Shown piece by piece: positions 1 to 7,118 of a DNA stretch of 64,000 bases. Every line of letters starts with the position of its first letter. The stretch's first letter is position 1. The stretch comes from Hymenobacter jeollabukensis (GTDB lineage Bacteria > Bacteroidota > Bacteroidia > Cytophagales > Hymenobacteraceae), in NCBI RefSeq assembly GCF_005771675.1, contig NZ_VAJM01000002.1, forward strand, positions 186,001-250,000. Direction: 5' to 3'. The notes beneath the pieces were generated by a model. The model was not told the origin of the DNA. It searched no databases and saw only the letters and a list, made by a program, of their open reading frames with translations. Both the position numbers and the translations under genes were made by a program.

Positions 1-242
1 GGCTGCGGCAGGAGCTGACGAACTGGTTCGGGGCGGCCGCCAACGAGTGGCGGCGCCTCGGTACCTACCACATCGAGCACGCGCTGCCGGTGTACGAGGC
101 CGGGCCGGCACGCGAAGCGGCCCAGCCGCCGCGGCGGCTGGCCGAAGGCCTGTACCGCTGCGGCGACTGGGCCGCCTATCCGTCGCTGAACGCCGCCATG
201 GCCACGGGCCGGGAAGTGGCCGAAGCTATTCTGGGCGCCTAG
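1..242 (+). CDS. FAD-dependent amine oxidase-type oxidoreductase, C-terminal fragment
   Basis: The reading frame is open from base 3 to the TAG at 240-242 and gives the last 79 residues of a protein that starts before the window. The end carries YRCGDWAAYPSLNAAMATG followed by REVAEAIL. This is the usual FAD-binding C-terminus of flavin amine oxidases, protoporphyrinogen oxidases and phytoene desaturase-like enzymes: a CGD motif, then a helix placing the flavin ring. The substrate cannot be told from this tail. The next gene converges on it with a 6-base gap. Confidence 0.7.
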   Translation, partial: LRQELTNWFGAAANEWRRLGTYHIEHALPVYEAGPAREAAQPPRRLAEGLYRCGDWAAYPSLNAAMATGREVAEAILGA

Positions 243-248
243 CCGGGC

Positions 249-707
249 TTATTCGTCTTCGTCGGTGGCTTTTTGACTGGCCTTGCGGGCGGCAGCGGTG
301 TTAGGCACGTGCTGCTGCCCGGCGCGGGAGCCTGCTTGCTTCTTCTCGTTGGTAGCCTTACGCTGGTTGGGCGTCAGGTCGGTCCAGGCCTGCTTGGGCA
401 GGTAGCGGGTGGTGCCGCCCTCACGCTCGGCCGGGTGGCCGTCGGCGGTTTGCCAGTCCTGTTTGGTCCAGTCCTGCAGGTGCTGCTGGCCGGCGCTGCG
501 CTTAGCGAAGGTGTAGCCCCCGCCGGACTGCCGGTATTCGTGGGCCAGCAGCTGGGCTTTGCGGGCGCTCCACTGGCCGGGGGCGCCGCCCCGGTCACCG
601 GCCATGATTTCGTCTTTCAGTCGCTCGCGCAGCTCGGGCTGGGTGTAGATGCGGGCGGTCGGGTAGGCCTCGGCTTGGTGGGCGGAGGCGGAATGCTTCT
701 TATCCAT
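249..707 (-). CDS. DUF5872-like small basic protein
   Basis: A 152-residue soluble protein. Residues about 20-115 contain PELRERLKDEIMAGDRGG, GQWSARKAQLLAHEYRQSGG, a W-x-x-Q-DW segment and GGTTRYLPKQAWTDLTP. I recall this pattern as DUF5872, a family of unknown function found in bacteria, phages and large viruses. The last 35 residues are low-complexity, rich in K, A, Q and E, and probably disordered. It stands alone, convergent with the upstream oxidoreductase. Family assignment is from memory; function is unknown. Confidence 0.6.
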   Translation of the reverse strand: MDKKHSASAHQAEAYPTARIYTQPELRERLKDEIMAGDRGGAPGQWSARKAQLLAHEYRQSGGGYTFAKRSAGQQHLQDWTKQDWQTADGHPAEREGGTTRYLPKQAWTDLTPNQRKATNEKKQAGSRAGQQHVPNTAAARKASQKATDEDE

Positions 708-835
708 GCGGCTTGGCTGAAAATAGTGAGGGAGTAGTTAACGCATTGACGAATAATTGGTTGCTGCGAATAGCAAAGTTGACTTAGCCGGGTATAGCTT
801 AAGCTCGACCATTGCGGAGGCCGGTATTGCGCAGC

Positions 836-864
836 AAAAAGCCCGACCTGAGCCAGGCCGGGCT
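836..864 (-). terminator. Intrinsic terminator after the erythromycin-esterase family gene
   Basis: Inverted repeat AGCCCGACCTG / CAGGCCGGGCT with a 3-base loop and one mismatch. On the minus strand it is followed by five T residues, 24 bases beyond the stop at 888. Confidence 0.75.
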
Positions 865-887
865 GCGAATGGAATGGGTCTGCGAGC

Positions 888-2174
888 CTACACGCCCCAG
901 GGGTACAGGTCCGGCGGCACGTGCTCGTCGGCGGGGGTGGGCAGGGGGTGCAGGGCGCGGGTTTGGTCGAGGTAGAGGAAGGCGTCGTAGCGCTCGGGTA
1001 CCACGGTGGGCACGTAGTTGCCGTACTTCTCCCGCTCGGGCCGGTACACCACTCCGATGGCGCGGTGGTTCAGGTGGTCCTGCAGGGCGGGCAGCGGGCG
1101 CAGCTCCGAGGAAAGCAGCAGCGCGTCTTTGCCGATGTCGGTGTGCAGCAGGGCCTCCCAGGAATTGGGCCGGGCCTCGGGCACCGGCATACGCTCCAGC
1201 GGTGCGCCCCAGCTTTTGCCCGCAATGACCGAGCCCTGGTAGGAGCCGAAGCCCACGATGTACACATTGTGGCGCCCGAACTGCTGGCGGGCCAGCTGGC
1301 CCACGTTCACCATGCCGTCGGCCACCATGTCGGTGTAGCGCGCGTCGCCCACGTGGGTGTTGTGCTCCCACACGATGGCCTTGCTGTCGGGGCCGTGCAG
1401 CTCCAGCAGGCGGGTGAGGGTTTCCATCATGTGATGGTCGCGCACGTTCCACGACGAGCCGCCGCCGCGCAGCATGGCCTTGTAGTAGCGCTCGGCATTC
1501 ACGGCCACCAGCGCGTTCTGCTCGGCGGCGAAGTCAATTTCCACGGCCAGCCCGTCGGGGTTGACGGCGGGCGTGCGGCGCTGCAGGGTGCGGAGCATGG
1601 TCAGCACTTCGTCCTCGCAGTCCTTGCTCACGAAGGCCACGGCCTCGGCGTACTCCTGCGGGTCGGCGCTGTAGGGCTCGAAGCACTGGTAGGCCCGCTG
1701 CGCGGCCAGCGCGGCGGCTTCGCCCTTGCGCCCGGCGTACTGCATGATCTGCTCCAAGGATTCCCAGAGCGAGTACACGTCGAGGCCGTAGAAGCCGGCC
1801 TTCTGCTGGGGCGGCAGCGGGGAGTTGTGCCGCCAGAGCCAGTCGACCAGCGCGGCCGTTTCCCAGTTGCCCCACATCCAGGTGGGCCAGCGGTTGAAGG
1901 TCTGCAGCAGCTGCGCGGGCGCCTGGCCGTCGTGGGGCTGCTTGATGGCTACATTCACCTCGAAGCAGTCGGGCCAGTCGCCCTCCACGGCCACGAAGCT
2001 GAAGCCTTTCTCCTCGATCAGGCGCCGGGTAATGGCCGCGCGCCAGGTGTAGTACTCGTGGGTGCCGTGGGAGGCCTCGCCCAGCAACACCACGCGGGCG
2101 TCGCCGATTTGGGCCAGCAGCGGGTCAAGGTCGGCCGCGCTGTGCAAAGGGTGGTGTGGTAATGGGGTTGGCAT
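888..2174 (-). CDS. Erythromycin esterase family protein
   Basis: A 428-residue protein matching the erythromycin esterase family (PF05139) along its whole length. Near the N-terminus are VVLLGEASHGTHEYYTWR and FVAVEGDWPDC; around residue 265 is VWEHNTHVGDARYTDM. The conserved Glu and His residues of these stretches form the catalytic centre in EreA/EreB. Most chromosomal members in soil bacteria have not been shown to hydrolyse macrolides, so resistance should not be assumed. No signal peptide is visible. It is monocistronic with its own downstream terminator. Confidence 0.88.
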   Translation of the reverse strand: MPTPLPHHPLHSAADLDPLLAQIGDARVVLLGEASHGTHEYYTWRAAITRRLIEEKGFSFVAVEGDWPDCFEVNVAIKQPHDGQAPAQLLQTFNRWPTWMWGNWETAALVDWLWRHNSPLPPQQKAGFYGLDVYSLWESLEQIMQYAGRKGEAAALAAQRAYQCFEPYSADPQEYAEAVAFVSKDCEDEVLTMLRTLQRRTPAVNPDGLAVEIDFAAEQNALVAVNAERYYKAMLRGGGSSWNVRDHHMMETLTRLLELHGPDSKAIVWEHNTHVGDARYTDMVADGMVNVGQLARQQFGRHNVYIVGFGSYQGSVIAGKSWGAPLERMPVPEARPNSWEALLHTDIGKDALLLSSELRPLPALQDHLNHRAIGVVYRPEREKYGNYVPTVVPERYDAFLYLDQTRALHPLPTPADEHVPPDLYPWGV

Positions 2175-2298
2175 AACTTAGAAAGCAATAGGTGATGAAC
2201 GCGCAAGCCGCGCCGCCCACGGCGCCTTCCCTGGCGGGAAAGCGCATCCGGTGGCGGCGCGGCTAGGCTAAAAAGTGGGTCGGTGAGCGAGCGGGAGG

Positions 2299-2640
2299 CT
2301 ACTTGTGCGCCTTGTCGAGGTTCTTGCCCAGGTCCTCGACCCGGCGCAGAAACTCATCGGTATCGGCGTCGGCGTAGGTGCCGAAGCCGTTGGAAATGGT
2401 GCCGCGGGTGCCGTCGTGGGCCTCGATGGCGTAGAGAATGGACATATCGTCGGGGTCCGACTCGCCCTCGAAGCGGTAGAAGTCCACGATGGTCACTTCT
2501 TCGGCCGTGTAGGTCTTCTGGCTTTCGTCGTCGATGGTTTGCAGGCGCCCGTCGGTTACTTTAAAATCCTTGACGAAGCCGTCGTCGCACAGTTTTTTCT
2601 CGACGTTGACGAGCGACCGTTCTTGCTCTTTGTCTTGCAT
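2299..2640 (-). CDS. Hypothetical protein, 113 aa
   Basis: The start is placed at the ATG at 2640 (MQDKEQERSLVNVEKKLCDD) because the upstream frame is Pro/Arg-rich and does not look coding. The protein is acidic and soluble, with a compact alpha/beta-looking core (TIVDFYRFEGESDPDDMSIL, then YAIEAHDGTRGTISNGFGTY) and a charged C-terminal helix. The pattern resembles small phosphoribosylpyrophosphate synthetase-annotated or UPF-type orphan proteins of Bacteroidota, but I do not recognise a named family. Codon use matches the neighbours. Confidence 0.7.
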   Translation of the reverse strand: MQDKEQERSLVNVEKKLCDDGFVKDFKVTDGRLQTIDDESQKTYTAEEVTIVDFYRFEGESDPDDMSILYAIEAHDGTRGTISNGFGTYADADTDEFLRRVEDLGKNLDKAHK

Positions 2641-2780
2641 AACGTGGGGTGCTTTGGGGTAGGGAATTTGAGAGAAGGAAGCCGGGCGGGCCCGAAAACG
2701 CGCCGCCCCGCCCGGGCTATACGCAGCCACAGGCGGGGCGGGTTATATGGACGAATTAAAATGTTTAACCGGCCGTGGCG

Positions 2781-2969
2781 TTAAGCCTGATGCTGAGCTT
2801 TTTCGATGGTGCGCTGCAGAGCCTCCACGTCGATGGCGCTGCAGGCCCCGCCGCAGCCCTTGGGGCAGCCGCCTTCCGATTTGGCGAAGAAGCTCTGCCA
2901 CAGGCGCCGGCCCATGTAAAAAGCCGCGCCGAGGAAGAGCGCGAGGATGATGAGCTGTTGGACGAGCAT
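2781..2969 (-). CDS. FeoB-associated Cys-rich membrane protein family
   Basis: A 62-residue protein starting at the ATG at 2969. One hydrophobic helix (QQLIILALFLGAAFYMG) is followed by a short cytoplasmic tail with GCPKGCGGACSAID, the cysteine cluster that defines the FeoB-associated Cys-rich family (PF12669). In other bacteria such peptides follow feoAB and are thought to help ferrous iron uptake. No feoA or feoB lies nearby, so it is an orphan. A TAGTTTTG promoter element at 2978-2985 sits only 8 bases before the ATG, which argues for this start rather than the GTG at 2978 and suggests an almost leaderless transcript. Confidence 0.75.
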   Translation of the reverse strand: MLVQQLIILALFLGAAFYMGRRLWQSFFAKSEGGCPKGCGGACSAIDVEALQRTIEKAQHQA

Positions 2970-2977
2970 AACGAGCA

Positions 2978-2985
2978 CAAAACTA
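2978..2985 (-). promoter_or_regulatory. Bacteroidota -7 promoter element TAGTTTTG
   Basis: Exact match to TAnnTTTG on the minus strand, 8 bases upstream of the ATG of the Cys-rich peptide gene. The implied start site falls at or within a few bases of the start codon. No clear -33 TTG is seen. Confidence 0.55.
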
Positions 2986-3042
2986 GCCGGTAGCCGGAAA
3001 AGTTGCCGGATCAGGCCAGCGCGTTTATGAAAGGGCCCTTAC

Positions 3043-3753
3043 CTAATGATTGATCGGGGCCTCGATGATCAGGAACTGGCTTTCCTGGGTGCACTCGACG
3101 CGAAACTCGCTGGCGCCCCAGATGCCCAGCGCGTCGCGCCGGGGCACTACCTCGCCCTCGATGCGCACCTCGCCCTCCATCACGAACACGAACACGCACT
3201 TGTTGGTCGGGTTCAGGGCGTACGTCACCGAGTTGCCGGCCTCGAAGTAGCCGAGGCTGAGGCGGGCGTTCTGGTTGATCCAGCAGTGGGCTTGGCCTTC
3301 CTCGTTCGAGACGATGGTGGTGAGCTGGTTGTGGCGCTTCGCGCGCGGGAAGGCGCGGCGCTGGTAGCGCGGGTTGATGTTCTGCAGCTTGGGCTCAATC
3401 CAGATCTGCAGGAAGTTCACCTCGTCGTCGCCCACGTTGTGCTCCTCGTGGCGCAGGCCCGCGCCGGCACTCATGATCTGCACCCAGTCCTGCTCCACCA
3501 CTTCCTTGTAGCCCAGCGAGTCGATGTGATTCATCTTGCCCGCCAGCATCACCGAAATGATTTCCATGTTCTGGTGCGGGTGAATACCGAAGCCGTTGCC
3601 GGGCTGCACGTAGTCGTCGTTGAACACGCGCAGCAGCCCGAAGCCGGCGCGCACCGGGTTGGGGTAGGAGCTGAAGCTGAACGTGAAGTTGCTCTGCAGC
3701 CAGCCGATGTCTTTCAGGCCGCGCTCGGCCGCGGGGAAGCGTTGGGTGTGCAT
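3043..3753 (-). CDS. Pirin family protein
   Basis: A 236-residue bicupin. The ATG at 3753 (MHTQRFPAAERGLKDIGWLQ) is chosen because the longer frame runs back into a repeat element. The N-terminal cupin has the pirin metal motif HPHQNMEIISVMLAGKMNH and, further on, SAGAGLRHEEHN, which supply the His/His/His/Glu metal ligands. FLQIWIEP links to the second cupin (residues about 135-236). Bacterial pirins bind Fe(II) and some have quercetinase activity. The physiological role here is unknown. Confidence 0.9.
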   Translation of the reverse strand: MHTQRFPAAERGLKDIGWLQSNFTFSFSSYPNPVRAGFGLLRVFNDDYVQPGNGFGIHPHQNMEIISVMLAGKMNHIDSLGYKEVVEQDWVQIMSAGAGLRHEEHNVGDDEVNFLQIWIEPKLQNINPRYQRRAFPRAKRHNQLTTIVSNEEGQAHCWINQNARLSLGYFEAGNSVTYALNPTNKCVFVFVMEGEVRIEGEVVPRRDALGIWGASEFRVECTQESQFLIIEAPINH

Positions 3754-3785
3754 GGAAGTGAATGGTGTAGTTGGGCGAAAAAACT

Positions 3786-3998
3786 CCCCTCCTTGTTGAA
3801 GGAGGGGACGCCGCCGCTTTAGCGGTGGCTGGGGTGGTCTGGTCGTTGCTGACGTTGAACAAGGAGTCCGCACCGTTCGGGGGCTTGGAATCCGCTAGAA
3901 GTCGTTCGGGCGGCAGAAGTTACTACCTGGCATCAGCAACGGCGGAACCACCCCAGCCAAGCCTGCGGCTTGGCGTCCCCTCCTTCAACAAGGAGGGG
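3786..3998. repeat. MITE-like inverted-repeat element, copy 1
   Basis: A 213-bp intergenic element. Both ends carry the hairpin CCCCTCCTTGTTGAAGGAGG(GG), oriented as terminal inverted repeats. Going inward each arm has a second small hairpin, then TGGCTGGGGTGGT, then CGTTGCTGAC. The arms are about 75 bp with a non-palindromic centre of about 60 bp. A second copy lies at 53428-53656. The right end is 10 bases from the stop of the nitroreductase gene, and the left end sits before the pirin gene. No coding capacity. Confidence 0.85.
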
Positions 3999-4008
3999 TG
4001 CGTTGCGG

Positions 4009-4602
4009 CTACTCAGTCGGTAGCCCGTTCTCGAACACAAACTCGCTGAGCGGCTTGCGGGAGCGGGGCGCCAGCTCGCGCGAGCGGAACGGTTCTTCGA
4101 GCTGCTCGGCCTCGCCCACGTAGCCCAGGGCCAGGAAGGTGGCCGGCTCCAGGTCGGCGGGCAGGTGCAGGGCCTGCTGGGTCTTGGCCATGTCGAAGCC
4201 GCCCATCACGTGGCCGTGAATGCCCATGCTGGCGGCCTGCAGCAGCAGGTTGGCGGTGGCCAAGCCGGTATCGTGCAGGTAGTGACGGTTGGGGGCGTCG
4301 TTGGCGCCCATTGTCTTGCGGGCCAGCACCACCACCAGCACGGCGGCGTGCCGGGCCCAGGGCTGATTGCCGGGCAGCAGGCAGTTCCACAGCTTCTGGA
4401 AGGCCTCGGTTTGCTCGCGGTGGGCGTAAATGAAGCGCCAGGGCTGCTCGTTCATGGCGCTGGGCGCCCAGGCCGCGGCCTCGAACAGGGTGCGCAGGTC
4501 GTCGTCATTGAGGGGCTGCGAGGTGAAGGCCCGCGGGCTCCAGCGGTGCTTGATCAGGTCGACGACGGGGTAGTGAGTTTGGGCGTGCTTGTGAGCAGAC
4601 AT
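4009..4602 (-). CDS. Nitroreductase family protein
   Basis: A 197-residue FMN-dependent nitroreductase-fold protein. The N-terminal KHRWSPRAFTSQPLNDDDL and FEAAAWAPSAMNEQPWRFIY contain the Arg-Ser-x-Arg FMN phosphate contact and the SxxNxQPW loop typical of the family. GLATANLLLQAASMGIHGH and the C-terminal FLALGYVGE complete the fold. These enzymes act as NAD(P)H-dependent oxidoreductases, usually as dimers; the substrate cannot be read from sequence. It is transcribed alone. Confidence 0.9.
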   Translation of the reverse strand: MSAHKHAQTHYPVVDLIKHRWSPRAFTSQPLNDDDLRTLFEAAAWAPSAMNEQPWRFIYAHREQTEAFQKLWNCLLPGNQPWARHAAVLVVVLARKTMGANDAPNRHYLHDTGLATANLLLQAASMGIHGHVMGGFDMAKTQQALHLPADLEPATFLALGYVGEAEQLEEPFRSRELAPRSRKPLSEFVFENGLPTE

Positions 4603-4669
4603 GCAGGGAAGAAAAGGCGGCGGCAGCCAGAGCGGCCCGCCGGAAAGATTCAGAGAAAGAGTCGGCGGC

Positions 4670-5299
4670 TTACGCGAGCTGCCGGAGCAGGGCTACCAGC
4701 TCCTGCTGGGTGTGCAGGGTTTTGTCCTTGGCGTACCAGGTGTGCACCTGGGTTTTGATGTCCTCGTAGGCGGCCTGCTGGGCGCGCAGCCCCAAAAACA
4801 GCTCCTGGGCCGGGGCCGGACGCGGGCCCCATTGGGCCACCTCCGCCAGCGTGTCGGCGCGCAGCACCACGAGTTTGGGAATGGCGCGGCCGCCGTTGGT
4901 CAGGTAGCGGTCCATCAAATCCAGGTTTTCATCGCGCAGCAGGTAGCGGGTGCTCAGGTGGCCGCCGCTGGCCCGGGCAATGGCGTCGATGACGGGCACC
5001 AGCTGGGCCGCGTCGCCGCACCAGCCTTCGGTAATCACCAGCCACACGTACTGGCCCTGCAGGCGGGCCAGCTCGGCCGTCACCTCGGGCAGCAGCTGCA
5101 CCGTCTTGTCGAGGCGCGACATGCGCTGCTCGTTCAGCTTGGCGTAGTGTAGCAGCGCTTCCGACTGGTTGGGGCCGGTGGTCAGGCCCTGGGCCAGCAG
5201 CTCGTCGAGGAGCTGGCGGTAGGCGGCGTAGGAGTAGGCCGCGGCCAGGCGTTCGGGCGTGAGCACGGCGGTGGCGGCAGAAGCGGGCGTAGAGGACAT
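4670..5299 (-). CDS. Thioredoxin-like family protein
   Basis: A 209-residue protein. The ATG at 5299 is preferred over an in-frame TTG two codons upstream. After an 80-residue helical N-terminal part comes the thioredoxin-like stretch YVWLVITEGWCGDAAQLVPV, where the usual CxxC is replaced by a single cysteine (WCGDA). Later AIPKLVVLRADT holds the conserved cis-proline. This pattern matches the Thioredoxin_9 group (PF14595). With only one active-site Cys it may work by a monothiol mechanism or be non-redox. Confidence 0.8.
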   Translation of the reverse strand: MSSTPASAATAVLTPERLAAAYSYAAYRQLLDELLAQGLTTGPNQSEALLHYAKLNEQRMSRLDKTVQLLPEVTAELARLQGQYVWLVITEGWCGDAAQLVPVIDAIARASGGHLSTRYLLRDENLDLMDRYLTNGGRAIPKLVVLRADTLAEVAQWGPRPAPAQELFLGLRAQQAAYEDIKTQVHTWYAKDKTLHTQQELVALLRQLA

Positions 5300-5328
5300 A
5301 GGCAAAACGACGGGCCGGTGAAAGTCAG

Positions 5329-5359
5329 CAAAAAACCCTTCCGGGGGCGGAAGGGTTTT
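5329..5359 (-). terminator. Intrinsic terminator after the DinB gene
   Basis: AAAACCCTTCCG / CGGAAGGGTTTT with a short G-rich loop, flanked by A residues that become a T-tract on the minus strand. It lies 34 bases past the DinB-family stop codon. Confidence 0.75.
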
Positions 5360-5392
5360 CGGCGGGCGGTGAGCTGCAGGAAAGCGCGGCGC

Positions 5393-5872
5393 TCAGGCCT
5401 GCCCGGCCAGCTCGCGGCAATAGGTGATAAAGTCGGTGTTGATGGGCTCCAGGCCGCTTTCGCGCAGGGTGGTGGCCACTTGGGCGCGGTGGTAGTTGGC
5501 GTGCACGCACACGTGGGTCAGAATGTCCGACACCTGGCTGTCGTAGCTGTTGCCCTGCGAGTTGGCGTAGCTGATCATGCGCGTCATTTCCGCGTCGTCA
5601 GCGTCCTGCATGTACTGGTGCAGCGAGGGCGAGGTCTGCTGGTGCAGCTTGTGCAGGCCGGCCAGGTCGTGCTCCTGCCACACTTTCACCGGGCTCTGGG
5701 TGCCGGTGAGGCGGGCCAGCCAGATGGCCTGGGCGTTGAGCAGGTGCGAAAACAGGCGCAGCGCCCGGGCCGGCAGCTCGGCGCCGGTGGCCACAATGCC
5801 GTCGAGGTGGGTGAGCAGCTTGGCGTTGGCCCACACGTTGTAGGCACCGAGCTTTTCGATGGTGTTAATCAT
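5393..5872 (-). CDS. DinB family protein
   Basis: A 159-residue four-helix-bundle protein. The ATG at 5872 (MINTIEKLGAYNVWANAKLL) is the family-typical start; the longer frame upstream is inside a repeat. Three histidines of the expected metal site are seen: in LFSHLLNAQAIWLARL, and in DILTHVCVHANYHRAQV (HxxxHxxYHRxQ pattern). DinB/YfiT proteins bind a metal through these; some are thiol S-transferases acting on bacillithiol or mycothiol-type cofactors. Function here is unknown. Confidence 0.88.
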   Translation of the reverse strand: MINTIEKLGAYNVWANAKLLTHLDGIVATGAELPARALRLFSHLLNAQAIWLARLTGTQSPVKVWQEHDLAGLHKLHQQTSPSLHQYMQDADDAEMTRMISYANSQGNSYDSQVSDILTHVCVHANYHRAQVATTLRESGLEPINTDFITYCRELAGQA

Positions 5873-5991
5873 GAGATGGTGAAATAGTGAAGTGGTGAGC
5901 TGGTGAGTTTGATGTTCGAGAGGGCGCAGCTGCGCATTTCGCGCAATCAAAACGGCACTCGCTATTTCACCATCTCACCATTTCACCGTCA
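5873..5991. repeat. GGTGA-word inverted repeat, copy A
   Basis: Left arm about 5873-5912 and right arm about 5958-5991. The arms share GAGATGGTGAAATAG exactly and are made of short degenerate words (GGTGA, GTGAA). The left arm ends in the family core GAGTTTGATGTTC. The TGA stop of the lipoprotein gene lies inside the outer word of the right arm. Related copies are at 18909-18998 and 55535-55644. Confidence 0.75.
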
Positions 5992-6459
5992 GCGCGCGTC
6001 TTGCCAAACCAGTTGTTCGGCGGTTCGGTTTTTTTCGAAGTCGGGGCATTTACCGTCGCCGCGGCCGGTGATGCCGCCGTCGGGGGCGCAGAGCACGTTG
6101 CCCTTGGCGTCGTAGAGGGTGGTGAACTGGTCGCAGCAGGGCGAGGTTTCGTAGTACACCGTCTGGCCCTGGTACTGGTAGCTCAGGATGCGGATGCGCG
6201 GGTTTTCGGCCTTAGCGTTCATGTGCGCCTGAATCTTGTCGTCCAGCCACTTGGGTCGGTTGCGCTGGTCGAAGGGAATGTCCTTGACGTTGGTTTCGGG
6301 CACCGGCACGTTGGTGGGCGTGGTGGTGGGAGCGGGCGTCGAGGGGTTGGCCGTGGCCCGCGGCTCCGAGGTATCGGTGGGCGTGGTCAGGTCGACGTGG
6401 CGGGCGCAGGCACCGGTCCAGAGCAGGGCGGCACAGGCTAAAGCGGCAACGGAGCGCAT
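5989..6459 (-). CDS. Lipoprotein of unknown function (DUF6970-like)
   Basis: A 156-residue protein from the ATG at 6459. MRSVAALACAALLWTGACAR is a lipoprotein signal peptide with lipobox WTGAC. Then comes a Thr/Pro-rich linker and a small domain with YQYQGQTVYYETSPCCDQFT and NVLCAPDGGITGRGDGKCPD. Four cysteines in this domain (CC...C...C) may form disulfides. I associate this pattern with DUF6970 in Cytophagales, from memory. It is probably envelope-anchored and is divergent from kptA. Confidence 0.7.
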   Translation of the reverse strand: MRSVAALACAALLWTGACARHVDLTTPTDTSEPRATANPSTPAPTTTPTNVPVPETNVKDIPFDQRNRPKWLDDKIQAHMNAKAENPRIRILSYQYQGQTVYYETSPCCDQFTTLYDAKGNVLCAPDGGITGRGDGKCPDFEKNRTAEQLVWQDAR

Positions 6460-6561
6460 AGGCTTCAGGCGAGGAAAGGGCGGCAAATGTACAAGCGGCG
6501 GGTAGAAGAAATCGACCCGCGCTTACCTTACGGCAGTTTTGCCTACGTAATTCCGCCCCGC

Positions 6562-7116
6562 ATGGCTACTTCCGCCGCCCCCGATCCGCTGCGCCACCTC
6601 AGCAAGTTCCTCTCCCTGATTCTGCGCCACCAGCCCCAGCTCATCGGCCTTACCCTCGACGCGGCCGGCTGGGCCGACGTGGACGACCTGCTGCGGCGCC
6701 TCAGCCAGCACGGCTACCCCACCGACCGCGCCCAGCTCGAAGCCGTGGTAGCGCAGAGCGACAAGCAGCGCTTCGCCCTTAGCCCCGACGGCCAGCGCAT
6801 CCGCGCCAACCAGGGCCACTCGGTGCCGGTGGAACTGGGCTACACCCCCCAGACGCCGCCCGAGCTGCTCTACCACGGCACCGCCACCCGCCACCTGGAG
6901 GCCATCCGGGCCGAGGGCCTGCGCCGCGGCGAGCGGCACCACGTGCACCTCTCGCCCGACGCCGACACGGCCCGCCGGGTGGGACAGCGCCACGGCAGCC
7001 CGGTGGTCCTCACGGTGCGCGCCGGCGACCTGCACCGCCAGGGCCACCCGTTCTTCGTGTCCGATAATGGCGTGTGGCTCACCGAGAGCGTGCCGCCCGG
7101 GTTTCTGCAGGAGTAG
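6562..7116 (+). CDS. kptA: RNA 2'-phosphotransferase (Tpt1/KptA family)
   Basis: A 184-residue protein from the ATG at 6562. LSKFLSLILRHQP, RANQGHS, LYHGT and HHVHLSPD are the signature stretches of the Tpt1/KptA family, including the Arg-His and Arg residues that bind the RNA phosphate. KptA transfers an internal 2'-phosphate from RNA to NAD+, giving ADP-ribose 1'',2''-cyclic phosphate. In eukaryotes it finishes tRNA splicing; bacteria lack that pathway, so the natural substrate is uncertain. It stands alone, divergent from a lipoprotein gene. Confidence 0.9.
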   Translation: MATSAAPDPLRHLSKFLSLILRHQPQLIGLTLDAAGWADVDDLLRRLSQHGYPTDRAQLEAVVAQSDKQRFALSPDGQRIRANQGHSVPVELGYTPQTPPELLYHGTATRHLEAIRAEGLRRGERHHVHLSPDADTARRVGQRHGSPVVLTVRAGDLHRQGHPFFVSDNGVWLTESVPPGFLQE

Positions 7117-7118
7117 TT

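Noticed and set aside
888-2174. Macrolide resistance gene
   Set aside because: Family membership alone does not show macrolide esterase activity; many chromosomal members lack it.
5873-5991. CRISPR-like repeat array
   Set aside because: The repeated words are degenerate, unspaced and arranged as two inverted arms, not as direct repeats with unique spacers; no cas gene is present.
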